Shown here: positions 35,706-48,547 of the stretch, piece by piece
Layout of the letters: the number at the start of each line of letters is the position of its first letter
Position numbering within the stretch: the stretch's first letter is position 1
Assembly (NCBI GenBank): GCA_963573385.1
Contig: CAUYLG010021489.1
Location: 17,421 to 81,420 of the forward strand
DNA: 64,000 nucleotides
Direction of reading: 5' to 3'
From: Cacajao melanocephalus
Taxonomy: Eukaryota; Chordata; Mammalia; Primates; Pitheciidae
Notes under the pieces: generated by a model
What the model saw: the letters and a program-made list of their open reading frames with translations, nothing else
Told to the model about the DNA's origin: nothing
Database searches by the model: none
Program-made: the position numbers and the translations under genes

Positions 35706-38700
35706 TGGTCAGTACAATCTAACATCCAATTAATGAATTTACCACAATTCAACCCTAATTTTTCAATTTTCTTTTAACTACCATAATAGATATTTCATCT
35801 TCAAAAGTGAGTGGTTAGGTTTCAATAAGTGTTAACTAAGAATTTTTGCAGAAAAACAGCAGCTGAAAGTATTCTGAATATTTTTGCTCTGATGGAAGTA
35901 GGCAAAGTTAGACATCTGTACCTCCTCAGGCCAATTAAGAAAACATCTGCGAAGTACACATAAAACTGTTTTCTAGGGGAACTTACCAACAAACAAACCT
36001 ACCATGTTTTCAGCCTAGAGAGATGGTGCAGAGCCAGAAGGGAAAACAAAATAAATTTAAAAAGAGAATTATAAGAATAGAATTGTGATGTATTGCTGTA
36101 TCTCCACTATTGATGCTATGTTGATATGGTTTGACTGGCTGAATTCATCCAACTGTATTGGTTAACCAATAAAAGAACAAATTGGACTATCGAACAGAAT
36201 TTCAAGATTTGCCAGTTTTCATCTTAATCAGTTAAATAAATAAATACATCTTTTAATGGAATAGTTTATAAATCTGTAAAATCTACTAAGCAAAAATAGC
36301 ACCAATTCAGAAAGAACTATAGAATAATAATTTATTTTTTTAATCTGTAGTCAAAAACCTGGCTATGTGCTGTGACAAGTGGGATTAGATCAACAATAGC
36401 AATTCTGAGTCAGAGAAAGAAATGATGTAAATGGTAATTGAAATGAGATCTCAATTTACTTTTGAATCTTTACCTTTTATAAAACTATTCCAAACTAACC
36501 TCTCCCCATCCCAGTTACCATAACCTTCTCTGTTCTACTTCTGTCTTAAACAAATTTTAATATACATTTATTTGGATTACTTTTAAATTATATAACTATT
36601 ATAAAGATAGTAATAATTCCAATATACCTTTCACCCAGTTTCCCCTAATTTTAACAAAGCCATGGTACGTTTGGTACATTTGTAAAAGTAAGAGATTAAC
36701 ATCAGTACGCCTCTTTTATCTAAATTACAGACTTTATTTATATTTTACCAGTCTCCACTAATGTAAGTTTTCTGCTCTGTGATCCAATCTGGGATATCAC
36801 GTAGAAATTAACCATACTTTCTCCTTAGTCTCCACTAATTTGTGACATTTTTCAAGATTGTTTTTCATGATCTTGAGAGTTTTTTAAAGTCATGTTCAAG
36901 CATTCAACATGGGTTTGTCTGTTTTTCTTTCAACATCAGACTGCAGATACAGATTTTTGAAAAAAAATACTTCAGTAATGAATTATGGTTTTCATTTAAT
37001 CATATCTGAAGGTACATTATATCAGTTTGACTTATCACTATAGCATAAAACTTGACCACTTGGACCTTCCAAGTTTCTCTTGTGTAAATTCCTATTTTTA
37101 CTGTTCCAAACTACATTCTAAAAGTCACTAAATCCAGACCACACTCAAGGGGAAAGGAATTAAGCTCCATCTCCTTGAGTAAAATTTTCTTTAAACATTT
37201 TAAATGTCTACCCTCTTTATTTATTCACTCATTCAATAATTCATTTATATAAGTATGAACATATATTTCCACTTCAGGCTATAATCTATAATTCCGTTTT
37301 GTTTTGTTATGTTTTTTTTCTTCTACTTTTCATCTTGACCACTGGAGCTTCTTTCAGGTTGTCTCCTATTTCCCTTTCCCAGACCCCAAACTATCTTTGA
37401 CACTATGAGATATTGCAGGCCCATGTTGGATTTATCTTGCTGAAGTTGGAATCAGCCACGTTTTAAAGCGCTTTCATTCCTCTATTGAAGAATAGTATTA
37501 GAAACCCAAATCTGTGTTCCTGGTATAGTTGATGCTAGATGATCGCTGCTTCTAGGCCCTGTAAGGAACAGGACTAAAAATATATGTATAAATACTAACT
37601 AATGCATACACATGTTCTCTAATTATATCTGTATCTGTGTATATTAAAATAAACATTGGTTCATATTGATACCTCAGATTCTAATCCAGCACACTAAGAG
37701 TTTCATTGTTGTTCTACCCTTTTGCTCATTTATAGCTTCCTTATTCAAGAGTGAGAAACCTGCCTCCCATTAACTTTAATTTATTTATTTTGTTCAACCA
37801 CAGTATACTTGTGACATATTTTCAAGGTGGTAAGCCATACCCCTAGGAGAACTAAAGTTACTAAATAGAGTAGTATTTATAGTCTTAAGAGTTTTCTCTC
37901 AAATCATCATCCTACAAAGTTACTTAAGGCAGTTCTTGTTTTTCCTACCACCTACAGTGAGGTTGCATCAGATGTTTGGAATTAAATTATACTCATTTTC
38001 TTCAGTCTACAGTCTATCCTTGGACTCTCAAATCCTGTTGATTGTGATTTTCATGTACATTTATCAAATTTCATTCTTTGTGTTGTACATTTTATAGAAA
38101 TTTGATAAATGCATACCATCAGTTATCCACAACTTTAGTAACATACAAAACAGTTACATCACTGTGAAATTTTCTCTGGCAGCTTATTTTCAGTCACCAC
38201 TGTCTCTTCTCCCCTAATCACTGGCAACCACTGATCTTTTCCTGTGCATATAGCTTCCTGTTCCTCTTGGATCTGGCTTCTTTCACTTAACAAGATCTTC
38301 TTAAGATTTATTCATGTGGTAGTACAAATCAACAAGTGGTTCTCTTTTATTGTTTAGAAGTGTTCCACTGCATGATTTTACCACAATTTGTTTATTTACT
38401 CAACTGTTAAAGAACATCTTAGTTTTTACCAATTTGTGGCTACTAAGAATAAAGGTGCTATAATACACAAACATTCACATACATAATTTTATGTGAACAT
38501 GATTTTACAACTTACTTGGATAAATACAAAATATAGAGATTACTACATTGAATACTATACATATATATAGCTCAACTTTATAAGAAACTTTTACACTATC
38601 TGTAAAGCAATTGTACCATCATGTGCTCTTATCACATTGAATGAGAGTTCCTGTTGCTTTACATCCTGACCAGCATTTGGTGATGTCAATAATTTAGGTA

Positions 38701-38809
38701 TTCTAATAGTGGTATAGTGATATCTCATTTGGTTTTACTTTCAATTCTTCCAATGACAAATTGTGTTGGAAATTATTTATATGCTTCTCTGACTTCTATA
38801 TATTTTCTT

Positions 38810-40107
38810 TTTTTTTAAATTGTACTTTAAGTTCTGGTGTACATGTGCAGATCTTGCAGGATTGTTGTATAGACAAACACATGCTATGGTAGTTTGCTGT
38901 CTCCATCCCCCCATCACCTACATCAGGCATTTCTCACAATGTTATCCTTCCCTAACCTCCCTACCCACTGCTGTCCCCCCCCAACCCCCCAACCCCCAAC
39001 AGACCCCAGTGTGTAATGTTCCCTTTCCTGTGCCCATGTGTTCTCATGGTTCAACACCCACCTATGAGTGAGAACACGTGGTGTTTGGTTTTCTGTTCTT
39101 GTGTCAGTTTGCTGAGAATGATGGTTTCCAGATGCATCCATGTCCCTACAAATGACATAAACTCATCCTTTTTTATGGCGCATAGTATTCCATGTATATG
39201 TGCCACATTTTCTTTATCCAGTCTATCATTGATGAGCATTTGGGTTGGTTCCAGGTCTTTGCTATTGTAAACAGTGCCCCAATGAACATACATCTGCATG
39301 TGTCTTTGTAATAGAACAATTTATAGTCCTTTGAGTATATACCCAGTAATGGGATTGCTGGGTCAAATGGAATTTCTATTTCTAGGTCATTGAGGAATTG
39401 CCACACTGTCTTCCACAATGGTTGAACTAATTTATACTACCACCAACACTGTAAAAGTGTTCCTATTTTTCCACATCCTCTCCAGCATCTGTTTTCTCCT
39501 GATTTTTTAATGATTGCCCTCTAACTGGCATGAGATGGTATCTCAGTGTGGTTTTGATTTGCATTTCTCTAATGACCAGTAATGAGGAGCATTTTTTCAT
39601 ATGTTTGTTGGCATCATAAATGTTCTCTTTTGAAAAGTGTCTGTTTATATCTTTTGCCCACTTTTGAATAAGTTTTTTTTTTTCTTGTAAATCTGCTTTA
39701 GTTCTTTGTAGATTCTGGATATTAGCCCTTTGTCAGATGGGTAGATTGTGAAAATTTTTTCCCATTATGTTGTTTGCCAGTTCACTCTAATTATTGTTTC
39801 TTTTGCTGTGCAGAAACTCTTAAGTTTAATTAGATCCAATTTGTCTATTTTGGCTTTTGTTGCCAATGCTTTTGGTGTTTGGGTCATGAAGTCCTTGCCT
39901 ACGCCTATGTCCTGAATGGTTTTGCCTAGGTTTTCTTCTAGGGTTTTTACGGTGTTAGGTCTTATGTTTAAATCTTTAATCCACCTGGAGTTAATTTTAG
40001 TGTAAGGTGTAAGGAAGGGGTCCAGTTTCAGCTTTATGCCCATGACTAGCCAGTTCTTCCAACACCATTTATTGAACAGGGATCCTTTCCCCATTGCTTG
40101 TTTTTGT
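38810..40107 (-). mobile_element. L1PA/L1P 3' part, antisense
   Basis: Starts with a T-rich tail and GTACTTTAAGTTCTGGTGTA, continues through the 3' UTR (C-rich tract 38975-39007) and the ORF2 3' region to CCCATTGCTTGTTTTTGTCAG. A perfect 11-bp target duplication, TATATTTTCTT, lies at 38799-38809 and 40220-40230. The minus-strand frames 39173-39418, 39051-39299 and 39765-40094 are surviving pieces of ORF2 C-terminus in shifted frames. Confidence 0.95.
38975..39007 (-). other. G-quadruplex-prone tract in L1 3' UTR
   Basis: On the minus strand this reads as four G runs of 4, 5, 6 and 8, separated by TCTGTT, TT and TT. It sits in the L1PA 3' UTR, where a polypurine G-rich tract is a known family feature. 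Confidence 0.8.
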
Positions 40108-40219
40108 CAGGAACCAAATGCAACAGCACATCAAAAAGCTTATCCATCGTGATCAAGTAGGCTTTATCCTAGGGATGCAAGGCTGGTTCAACATACACAA
40201 ATCTATAAACATAATGCAT
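40108..40219 (+). mobile_element. Inverted 5' segment of the same L1
   Basis: Plus-strand ORF2 sequence near the RT core (CAGCACATCAAAAAGCTTAT, GGGATGCAAGGCTGGTTCAA) directly abuts the antisense 3' part and runs to the right-hand target duplication at 40220. Roughly a kilobase of ORF2 between the two pieces is missing: twin priming with internal deletion. Confidence 0.93.
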
Positions 40220-40345
40220 TATATTTTCTTGAAATGCCTATTCTTTTGCACACTTTGTTTTCTTATTTTGGAGTTTTACTCTATTTTGCTTTTAACTATA
40301 ATACTCTGGAAAGTATTTTGTAAGTATCCCTAGGTTGAGATGAAA

Positions 40346-41405
40346 GATTGGCAAGAGACTGTAGTTGGTCTCCTTTGTCTATTGACTTAATCATAGTTTA
40401 ATCTATGCAATATTTGGGGGTTCAAAAAATGTTCCCTTGCCTTTTCGCACCTTTCTGCCACGTATCACCTCCTGCAAATTCTAAGTATTAATTTTCCCCT
40501 TCCCTTGGAACTCCTCCATCTCCATAAAACCCAAATATGCCAGCTGAAAAGTGAGAAAGTAAGCTAGATTACTTATAATGTAATATATAATTAGAATTTT
40601 ATGATATTGTGAGAACTTCCATAGTTTTAGAGAATACAGATGCAACTATATTTTCTTACTGAATTATTTGTTTGAAAGGGAGCATACCTTTTCTATGATA
40701 GTCATGGGTACATATATTTCTGTCAAAAAGTCTCTTAAATCACTTGAGAGTTTAGATTTTTAATTATTTATATGTAGTTAATTATATATAGGTAACTAGT
40801 AAAGAAGAAATACTATGGTTTGACTTCAAATTAAAGCAAGATTGACATTTTTTTAAGTTTTTCTAGAATAAAGTAATATTCTAATAGAAGTTGGCTGTCT
40901 CTCTTGGGCTTGTTGATTGAGAGAAATCTTGTCATCTGGCTTTCACTTAAATATAGTCTCAGACTGAATTTTATCTTTCCCATAGACATTTATTAAAATA
41001 GAAACAGTTTAAAATCTATTTTATATTTGGTATATGCCCAGCTGTCTGTCATATTTCGTGCTTTATAAACACCTTGCACAAAAGCTTGGGAGAATTTTCT
41101 ATGGCCAGATTCAGCTATCTGTCATAGTCAAGTGGGAAAAGAATCCTCCAAATCAGTATCACACTGCAATGGCAGTGTGATGCAAGCCATTTGGGCAACA
41201 AGGGTAATGGGTGATGGCCTTTTCAGATTCTTACGCCGTTTTCATGTAAAGGTATATATACATCTTATATATTTGAGCTTTTATTAATTACAGTAATGCC
41301 TTGAATTTTGAAAATTATAACTGATTTCTAATATTCATTATCCTGATTAACAAAATTTGTAGTGATAATGTGAGATAAGGAGAGCTGACTCTTCTGTAGC
41401 ATATA
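40346..41405. other. No gene seen; unassigned sequence
   Basis: No recognised repeat. Contains a perfect hairpin at 41158-41181: 10-bp arms (ATCACACTGC and its complement) around an AATG loop. Confidence 0.65.
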
Positions 41406-41969
41406 CAGTTCACCCTTGAGCAACATGACTTAGGATTGCATAGGTCCACTTATACATTAATTTTTCCATAAATAGAAATATTTTTTGAGAATTGAGACAA
41501 TGTAAAAAACTCAAACCATGCAGCCTAAAATATTTTAAAAATTAAGAAAAGTTAGGTATGTCATGAATGAATATAATATATATAGATATTAGTCTATTTT
41601 ATTATTTACTGTAATAAAGTATACACAAATCTAAAAAGATAAAATATGAAACATTAAACTTTTTGAAAAAGTATGCACACAAACACAGATTGTCCATTGT
41701 GCCATTTGCAGTTGAGAAATATGTAAACAAACATAAAGATGCAGTAGTAAATTTTAAGTGCATAAAATTAACTGCGGTACATACTGCACAACAGTAATGG
41801 TTTTCTCAAGTGTTGCTAGTATCTGCTTAAAATGTCATCCATGCTTATCATCTCTTGTGAGCAGCTTGTCTACCCAATAAGGTGCTTATCACAGTAAAGA
41901 GTGATCTTTTGAGGTTCTTGTGTGTTTTTATTATGTCTAGTGCTATCCTGTAATACCATAAATAGCACC

Positions 41970-44012
41970 ATGGGACCCAGAAGAAGTGCCACTAGTGACA
42001 ATGTATGTGCTCCTAAGAAGCTGAGAAAAGTCATGACATTAGAAGAAAAAGCTGGATTGTTTGATATGTATCTTATTTGAGTCTGAAGCTTCCCACCATT
42101 ACAGAATTTCAAGACAAAGGAATCCAAGGTAAAGACTTTTAAAAAAATAAGAAAAGAAAACTTGAGGAGGGCAGATCATAAGGTCAGGGATTCAAGACCA
42201 GCCAGACCAACATGGTGAAACCCCATGTCTACTAAAAATACAAAAAAAAAATTAGCCAGGTGGGGTGGGGCATGCCTGTAATCCCAGCTAATCAAGAGGC
42301 TGAGGCAGGAGAATTGCTTGAACTCAGGAGGCAGAGGTTACAGTGAGCCGAGATTTGCTACTGACCTCCAGCCTGGGCAACACAGTAAGACTCCATCTCA
42401 ACAAAAGAAAAGAAAACTCTTAAATCTGTGCAGTAGCTATGCCAGCACGCACAAAGACCTTGCACTTTTTGTGAAAATTTTCATCTCATATTGAAAATAT
42501 AGCTATTTGGATAGAGTATTGCTATAAGAAAAGCTTCCTTAAGACTCTAGTACAATTTGAGAAAAAGAAAAACCATTACATGAAAATTTAAAGCAAAAGA
42601 AAGGTGAATGATCTGAAACTGGTGAATGGAATGTCAGCAATGGATGGTTTAATAATTTTAGGAAGAGGTTTGGATCAAAATGCTTTCCAGGTAATAAGAA
42701 AAGCAACTTCTGCTAACCAAGGGGCAGCAGTTGAATTAGTTCTTTGGTCTAATTAGGAAAATAAATGAGAAGAAAAAATATGTACTTGAAGAGGTTTTGA
42801 ATGCAGATAAAATGTGCCCTGCTCTGGAAAAAAAGAATGGTCACAAAGGACATTGCTAGTAAGAAAAAGAAGCAAGTATCATCAGGACTTAAAGCAGGAA
42901 GGAATAGGCTAACTACTGTTTTGTGCAAATACAGTCAGATTTGTGTATCTGCAAACATGCTAACCTCTAAGCCTTGAAATGAAAAGATAAACACCAGCTG
43001 CCAATCTTTTGATTGCATTATACAAGAAGTCCTGGGGAATGAGTACCCTTTCTTTAGATTAGTTGCATTGACGCTTTGTCCCTGAAGTCAGGAAGCACTT
43101 TGCCAGTAAGAAACTGCCATTAAAATTTCATTTGGTATTGGATAACTAACTCCTCTGGCCACCACAAAGCCCATGAGTTCAACATCAAAATCATCAAAGT
43201 GGTCTGCTTGCCTCCAGACACATCTCTGATTTAGCCTCTATATTACAGGCTTATAAGGAATTTTAAGGCTAATTACAAATGGTGCTCTATTAAGAATGTT
43301 GTCAATGCCACGGAAGAAACCCCAATAGAGAGAACATTGTGAAAGTCTGACAGGATCACACCATTGAAGTTGCCGTTGTTGTTACAGAAAAAAACATGAA
43401 AGCCATCAAGCCTAAAACAATACATTCCTGTTGCAGAAAATTGTTTAGATGCTGTATGTGACTCCTCAAGGCTATGACAGAGTAAATAAAGGTAATCATC
43501 AAGGAGATTGTGGATGTAGTAAAAATGTCAGAGGGATGAAGGGTTTCCAAATATAAATTGTGAAGGAATTCAAGAGCTAATAGACACCACACTATAGGAA
43601 TTAAGAGAGACAACTTTTGGAGATGAGTGTGCTTGAACCAGTGCCAGGCAATGAGGAAGAAGGTGTAGAAGATGCTGTGCCAGAAAACTAATTGCATTAG
43701 ACAATCTGGGAGAAGGATTTTGGTTATTCAAGACTTCTTTTGACTTCTTTTATGACATGGACCCTTTTCTGATATAGGCACTGAAACTAAAGCAGACAAT
43801 GGCAGATGGCTGGCAAGGTATAGAAACATTTTTAGAGAAATGAAAAAGCAAAGAATTCAGCTAGAAATCATGATTTACTTCTCCTCCACCTCCTCTGCCT
43901 CTGCCATCACTGAGACAACAAGACCAACTCCTCATCTTCCTCCTCCTCCTCAGCCCACTCAATTTGAAGATAGAGAGTGAAAAGCTTTATAATGATCTAC
44001 TTCCACTTAATA
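41970..44012 (+). pseudogene. Tigger1 transposase, broken
   Basis: An ATG at 41970 in a good context opens a 36-codon frame (41970-42080) encoding a basic N-terminus that starts MGPRRSATSDN and contains KKLRKVMTLEEKAG. This resembles the CENP-B/pogo-type DNA-binding start of the Tigger transposase. It stops early at TGA 42078, and an Alu interrupts at 42163-42404. Downstream pieces in several frames include LPPDTSL near 43214 (after the second catalytic aspartate region) and a proline-rich PTPHLPPPPQPTQFED stretch near 43925-43970 before the element's end. Known family role: cut-and-paste DDE transposase; this copy cannot make it. The minus-strand frames at 41870-42127 and 43356-43697 are shadows. 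Confidence 0.82.
42163..42404 (+). mobile_element. Alu: 5'-truncated Alu (AluS-like) inside Tigger1
   Basis: Begins within the left monomer at TGAGGAGGGCAGATCATAAG and ends with CTCCATCTCAACAA. A perfect 14-bp target duplication, AAGAAAAGAAAACT, lies at 42149-42162 and 42405-42418. The first ~45 bases of Alu are missing although the duplication is intact, so it inserted truncated. Confidence 0.95.
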
Positions 44013-44244
44013 AATAATAAATATATTTCCTTCTCCTTATGATTTTCTTAGTATTATTTTGTTTTCCCTAGCTTACTTTGTATAGAATACATATAGAAAA
44101 CATGTGTTATCAACTGTTTATATTATCAGAAAGGCTTCAAGTCAACAATAGGCTATTTGTAATTAAGTTTTGGGGACAAAAGCCATATGCAGATTTCTGA
44201 CTATGCGGGAAGTTACTGTCCCTAACCCCCGCATTGTCAACTGT

Positions 44245-45371
44245 ATATTTAGAGCATGGATTTTCTGATAAACTGATAGGAATTCATCTTTGGTGTAAAA
44301 GATCCCTTAAAAGGCCATTAATTTCCCCTGGGGTATACCTTAAACTAATTAATGCAGACAAACACTGCCTATGTTGAATATTTCAAATCAAATTATGTTC
44401 ATAAATATAAATGGTAACTATCATCTTGATTCTAATGTAGAATGATGCACATATGTTTTTTAAAAAAGATATTTGTACAACATTTCACAATCTAATATCT
44501 AAAGCCTACATAACCCACAAGCCAAAAAAAAAAAATTAACTACTTTTTAGGTGACTTGCTCTTACTGGAGATCTAAAACATTGCCCTTCTTTTTTTCTCT
44601 CTTTTTTTTTTTCAAAATACGCATATTTTTATTTAATCTCATCTCAAAAATTTGATGTGAATTGATATTTTACCTGTTTATTATTTATTTCACAGAATAA
44701 AATATAAATTGTTCAAACATAATAATGTGTACTTTGTCATTTTATATCCATTGTCTGGCACAGTATCTGGACTTAATTGTCATTCAGTAAGCATGCCATT
44801 TGTCAGTGCTTTTCATAATTCTATTTTCTCTCTTTAAAAATTGTCATCTGGCTCCTTTCCTATTTTATGTTACTAAGAGTGTGCAATTGCTAAATATTTT
44901 CATTTGAAATGTATCCAACATGGCAAATGCAATTTGTCAGACCTGGAAATGTGAAGTCACTTAACATGGCCAGCTGCTCTCTTAGTATCCCTTCACCTAC
45001 AACTAATAAAATACTTGACCAATTGGAACAGAAATGAAAATTTAACAACAGAAATGGCCACTCAGTACCAGCAAGACATCTGCTCTGGTTTTAGGTTAGT
45101 CTTAATTAACAATAGTTATTTACATCTTTCCATTGAATGTATTGTCTATTGGAGGAAGTAGTAATGAGTTAACTAGTTATTATCACAAAGTTAAAAACAA
45201 TCTTGTTATGATCATTGGAATTTTCTGCTACCACCAGCTAATTTAACTATGTACTTTTCTGGCACAATTGTCCCAAATTTCTTTGAAATACTTGTGCACC
45301 AAACATGGACTTGCATAATTCATATATGCTATGAACTTTCCCTTTCATTTGCTACCACAGTTATTTTGTGG
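44245..45371. other. No gene seen; possible L2 trace
   Basis: Mostly unassigned. TTGTCTGGCACAGTATCTGG near 44750 resembles the end of an L2 3' UTR, but the match is short. Confidence 0.5.
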
Positions 45372-45538
45372 AGTAACTGCTAATTTAATTCTAGTTTTAC
45401 AGATGGAGAAACTGAGGCAGAGAGCATTTAAATAACTTGCCTAAAGATAGCTGGAAAATAGAGGAGGAAGGATTCAAGTCTCAACAGACTGGTTCTAAGT
45501 GCATACTCTTAAACAATATGTCCCCTGCCTCTCCATTC
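45372..45538 (-). mobile_element. MIR: MIR SINE
   Basis: TTTTACAGATGGAGAAACTGAGGCAGAGAG then AATAACTTGCCTAAAGATAG and GGATTCAAGTCTCA, ending TCCCCTGCCTCTC, is the antisense MIR core and tRNA-related part. Mammalian-wide ancient SINE, well preserved here. Confidence 0.9.
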
Positions 45539-47574
45539 ATATTTTTAGTGCTTTTTCATATTACAAGAGTATTCATAGCAGCTTTTTCAAAATAGCTAAA
45601 ACTCAAAGCACAATTAATTTTCATCAGCAAAGCCGTGAACAAATAAACAGTGGTATAAAAATGCAATGTTCATACACATCAATAAAAGTAATGAATTACT
45701 GATACACTTAAAACGGATGTCTTATTTAAGAAATTAAGAAATAAAGAAGCTAAATACTAGAGTATACACTCTGTGATTTCATTTATATGAAGTTCCATAA
45801 CAGACATCTCTAACTGATGATGATTCAATTTATGCTGCTTTGTTGTTTGGGCATGAGGCATTGACTTGAGTGGGTTACATGTGTACAAAAAAAGTTCTGA
45901 TGTGGTGGGAAGTTTTATATCATGATCTAGATGGTGAGGAAACAGTCATAAAAACACATGCTTAAAATGTTTGCACATCATCTACTTCACTGTATTTATT
46001 ACATGGCTCAATTACGATAGTTATCAATACATTCTAAGTCATCTTTTGCTTAAGCAACTCTTCCTGTTATGACTTTTACACTGTTTAAAAAATAATTATT
46101 GAAATCTTCTCTAAAACTTAGGATTCATAAATAAATGTATCAGCCATTCTCTTCTAAAACTGCAAGTGTATTCTCTATTTTCTGATACTACCTCATTACA
46201 AACCATTCGATTCTGGTGAATTAAGTACATAATAGCAGCTTCTCTCACTGTCTTCTTGGGCTTCTAATGGAAAATGATGAACGTTGTAATTGCTGTTCTT
46301 TTTAGAACAATTGTAAATTAAAATTATTTTTATTATTTTTTACTATACCTGGTTCCCTCCAAAATGGTCATTTTTGTTGCTTTACTTACCTATTTCTCTT
46401 CAGAAAATTTCATTTTAAGGTTTTGTTTTGCCTTATCACTTAGTTATCCGTCTTTGAAAAAAATACTTTCCAGTTTTTAAAAATCCTTTCCAGTTATTTA
46501 TTTCATGATTTATCACCATGAAAACTTAGCCCTTTATTAGAAACTACTACTCAGAAAAAAATATTATCTACATAGACTTCTAATAATTTTCAGTATACTT
46601 TTCTTGTCACATTTTGCCAATAATCACATATTAAAAACACTTTTTATTTCACCCAACATTTTAGTTTCCAGCTGGCAATTTCTTCTGGCCATATCAGTCT
46701 TTCATGCTGAGTCAGGAACAGTCACCAAGTTGTTAAATTTTTCTGAAATTTCTAATCAGAAACATAGGAAAAGTAGTTCAGTTGGCTCTGTCTAAAACTA
46801 CACATGCAGTATTCTTAGTGTAGAATCAGCAACCTACCTACATATTTTATTTTTTCTTTCTGTGTTTTTTAACATTATTTTTGCACCAGCTAGCACAAGT
46901 AAATAATTATTCTTTGTCCTTGAAGGATGCCACTGCTTTAGTGGAAATTTCAAATTTATCCTCTTTCCTGTTGAATTCCTGACCATATATAAAGTTTTTG
47001 CTTTTGATCTTTTATTATTTACTTCTTTGTAACTCTTTAATTTTCAGTCTTCTCAAAAACATCGCTGCCAGCTCACCTATTCTTTTGATTTATTTCTTCA
47101 GCTCTCATAATCCAGAGATATAGAAGCATTCCCATGATACAGAAAGAACAGTACATTATCTCTCCTTAGACATTGGGGAAACATCTTGAAGCAATAGCAC
47201 AAATAGAGAATGATCCCTGTAGCTCACAAAAACTTCTCCTAGTGACTATTGGGGATCTCATATTAATTAGAATCCAATGTGGTAATTCGTAAACCTGTCT
47301 TTGCCATACTTGCTCACTGCTCATTGTCCTTAATGTAACTGTTTTCTTCCTCTTAAAAAAAAGTGTTAGCACAGATAATTTGCTGTAAAATAAAGCCTAT
47401 TTCAAATACTCACTGTTCATACTTTTAGTAATATTGATATGCTGAGAGATTATTTCTGGTTATAGAAATGCATCATATAGGTTTGCCTACACACAGAAAT
47501 GTTTGTTTGCATGTATATAGACTACCTACATACAAATTTACATACGAAATAATGCAAATAGATTGTAAGTCTTC
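45539..47574. other. No gene seen; unassigned sequence
   Basis: No recognised element or coding signal in about 2 kb; frames of 60-80 codons are unsupported. Confidence 0.55.
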
Positions 47575-48115
47575 TTAAAATAAATGCCATGCTTGTTAGA
47601 AGAATGATTTGACCAATGCTTGAAGTATAAAGTAAGACATCCAACACTTTCAGAAAGAAGCTCTTCTATAGTACAAAGGTGAAAACAAAATGGAGCTCCA
47701 GAAAACAAACCAGGAAGCTGAGGCAAAGAATAGAATTAGGGAATAAGAGAATCAATCAAGATTTTTTCATGTCATAAGTATATATTAAGAACTTGTTATG
47801 TTCCAGGCATTATTTAAGTTACTAAGGATACTTAAGAGAATGAGATCTATGTTTCCAATTCTCAATGGCCTGACACTCTAGTAGGCAATAAAAGACAATA
47901 AACAAGTAATTTTGTTGGCAATTTTAGATGATAACAGATACAATGAAGAAAATAAAATAAGGCAATGAAATGGATAGTGAAAGTACAGAAATCTAGAATA
48001 AGGTGGTCAGAGATGTCCCTCTTGGGAGATGGCCTATAATTCTGTGGGAAGAACATTTGAAGGCAAAAAATAGCTCTGCACTGCATGCTGAGGCCTAGAC
48101 CAGGAATTGCCAACC
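47575..48115 (+). mobile_element. Ancient dispersed mammalian repeat, family not named
   Basis: GTTATGTTCCAGGCATTATTT, ATGGCCTGACACTCTAGTAGGC, GACAATAAACAAGTAA and GGTGGTCAGAGATGTCCCTC occur in the order of a common mammalian-wide old repeat. I recognise it but cannot name it with certainty (L2/MIR age). Non-coding; the minus-strand frame 47862-48113 is fortuitous. Confidence 0.6.
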
Positions 48116-48493
48116 CAAATCTTCAGTGATCCACTAAATGTGTAAATATAAGTGATGTTTTTAACAACATGGGAATGCAAACATATACCTGTATTTCATG
48201 GTGAGAGCAAGAGAGTGAAAGGAAGAACACAGAATAAATATGGGGAAGCTACACCTTCAGAGGCAGAGAAAGCAGGCTACAACAAGGCTTGAAAGTCATA
48301 TTATCCATATATAGGACTTATTCTCTGTTATTTAATTCTGAGTATATTAAAATACTGATAATGATATCTAAATAACTAAAGAAGCAGCAGAGGAAGTTCA
48401 ATAAATGTATATAAGAATGTACATTTTAATCTAGAAACACAAAATATCAAATATTCTCCAAAGTGCTAAATACCTTATTACTATGATGCATAA

Positions 48494-48507
48494 AATATTA
48501 AAAGCAG

Positions 48508-48541
<34 letters not shown>

Positions 48542-48547
48542 CTGCTT

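Larger units (their letters stand above)
36585..40345 (-). mobile_element. Ancient L1ME/L1M, antisense, split by a younger L1
   Basis: Antisense L1M occurs at 36585-38798 and 40231 to about 40345. The left part is the 3' UTR (CACCCAGTTTCCCCTAATTT, ACACTCAAGGGGAAAGGAAT, TTTCAGGTTGTCTCCTATTT, CTGGAATCAGCC-like). The right part is the ORF2 C-terminus (AACCACTGATCTTTTCC, GGCTTCTTTCACTTAACAAG, GAGAGTTCCTGTTGCTTTAC). After the inserted L1PA it resumes with TTTGTTTTCTTATTTTGGAG. Heavily decayed. Confidence 0.82.
41406..44242 (+). mobile_element. Tigger1: Full-length Tigger1 DNA transposon
   Basis: The left terminus CAGTTCACCCTTGAGCAACA and right terminus ACCCCCGCATTGTCAACTG are the degraded inverted repeats of Tigger1 (pogo-like Tc1/mariner superfamily). 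The element is flanked by TA at 41404-41405 and 44243-44244, the expected target duplication. Without the inserted Alu it is about 2.6 kb, near the family's full length. Typical 3' phrases are CTACTTCCACTTAAT near 43996 and CAATAGGCTATTTGTA near 44146. The family is fossil in humans, so it is immobile. Confidence 0.93.

Noticed and set aside
41970..42080. Short ATG-opened frame as a domesticated Tigger-derived gene
   Set aside because: Only 36 codons before a stop, interrupted downstream by an Alu, with no evidence of selection from the sequence.
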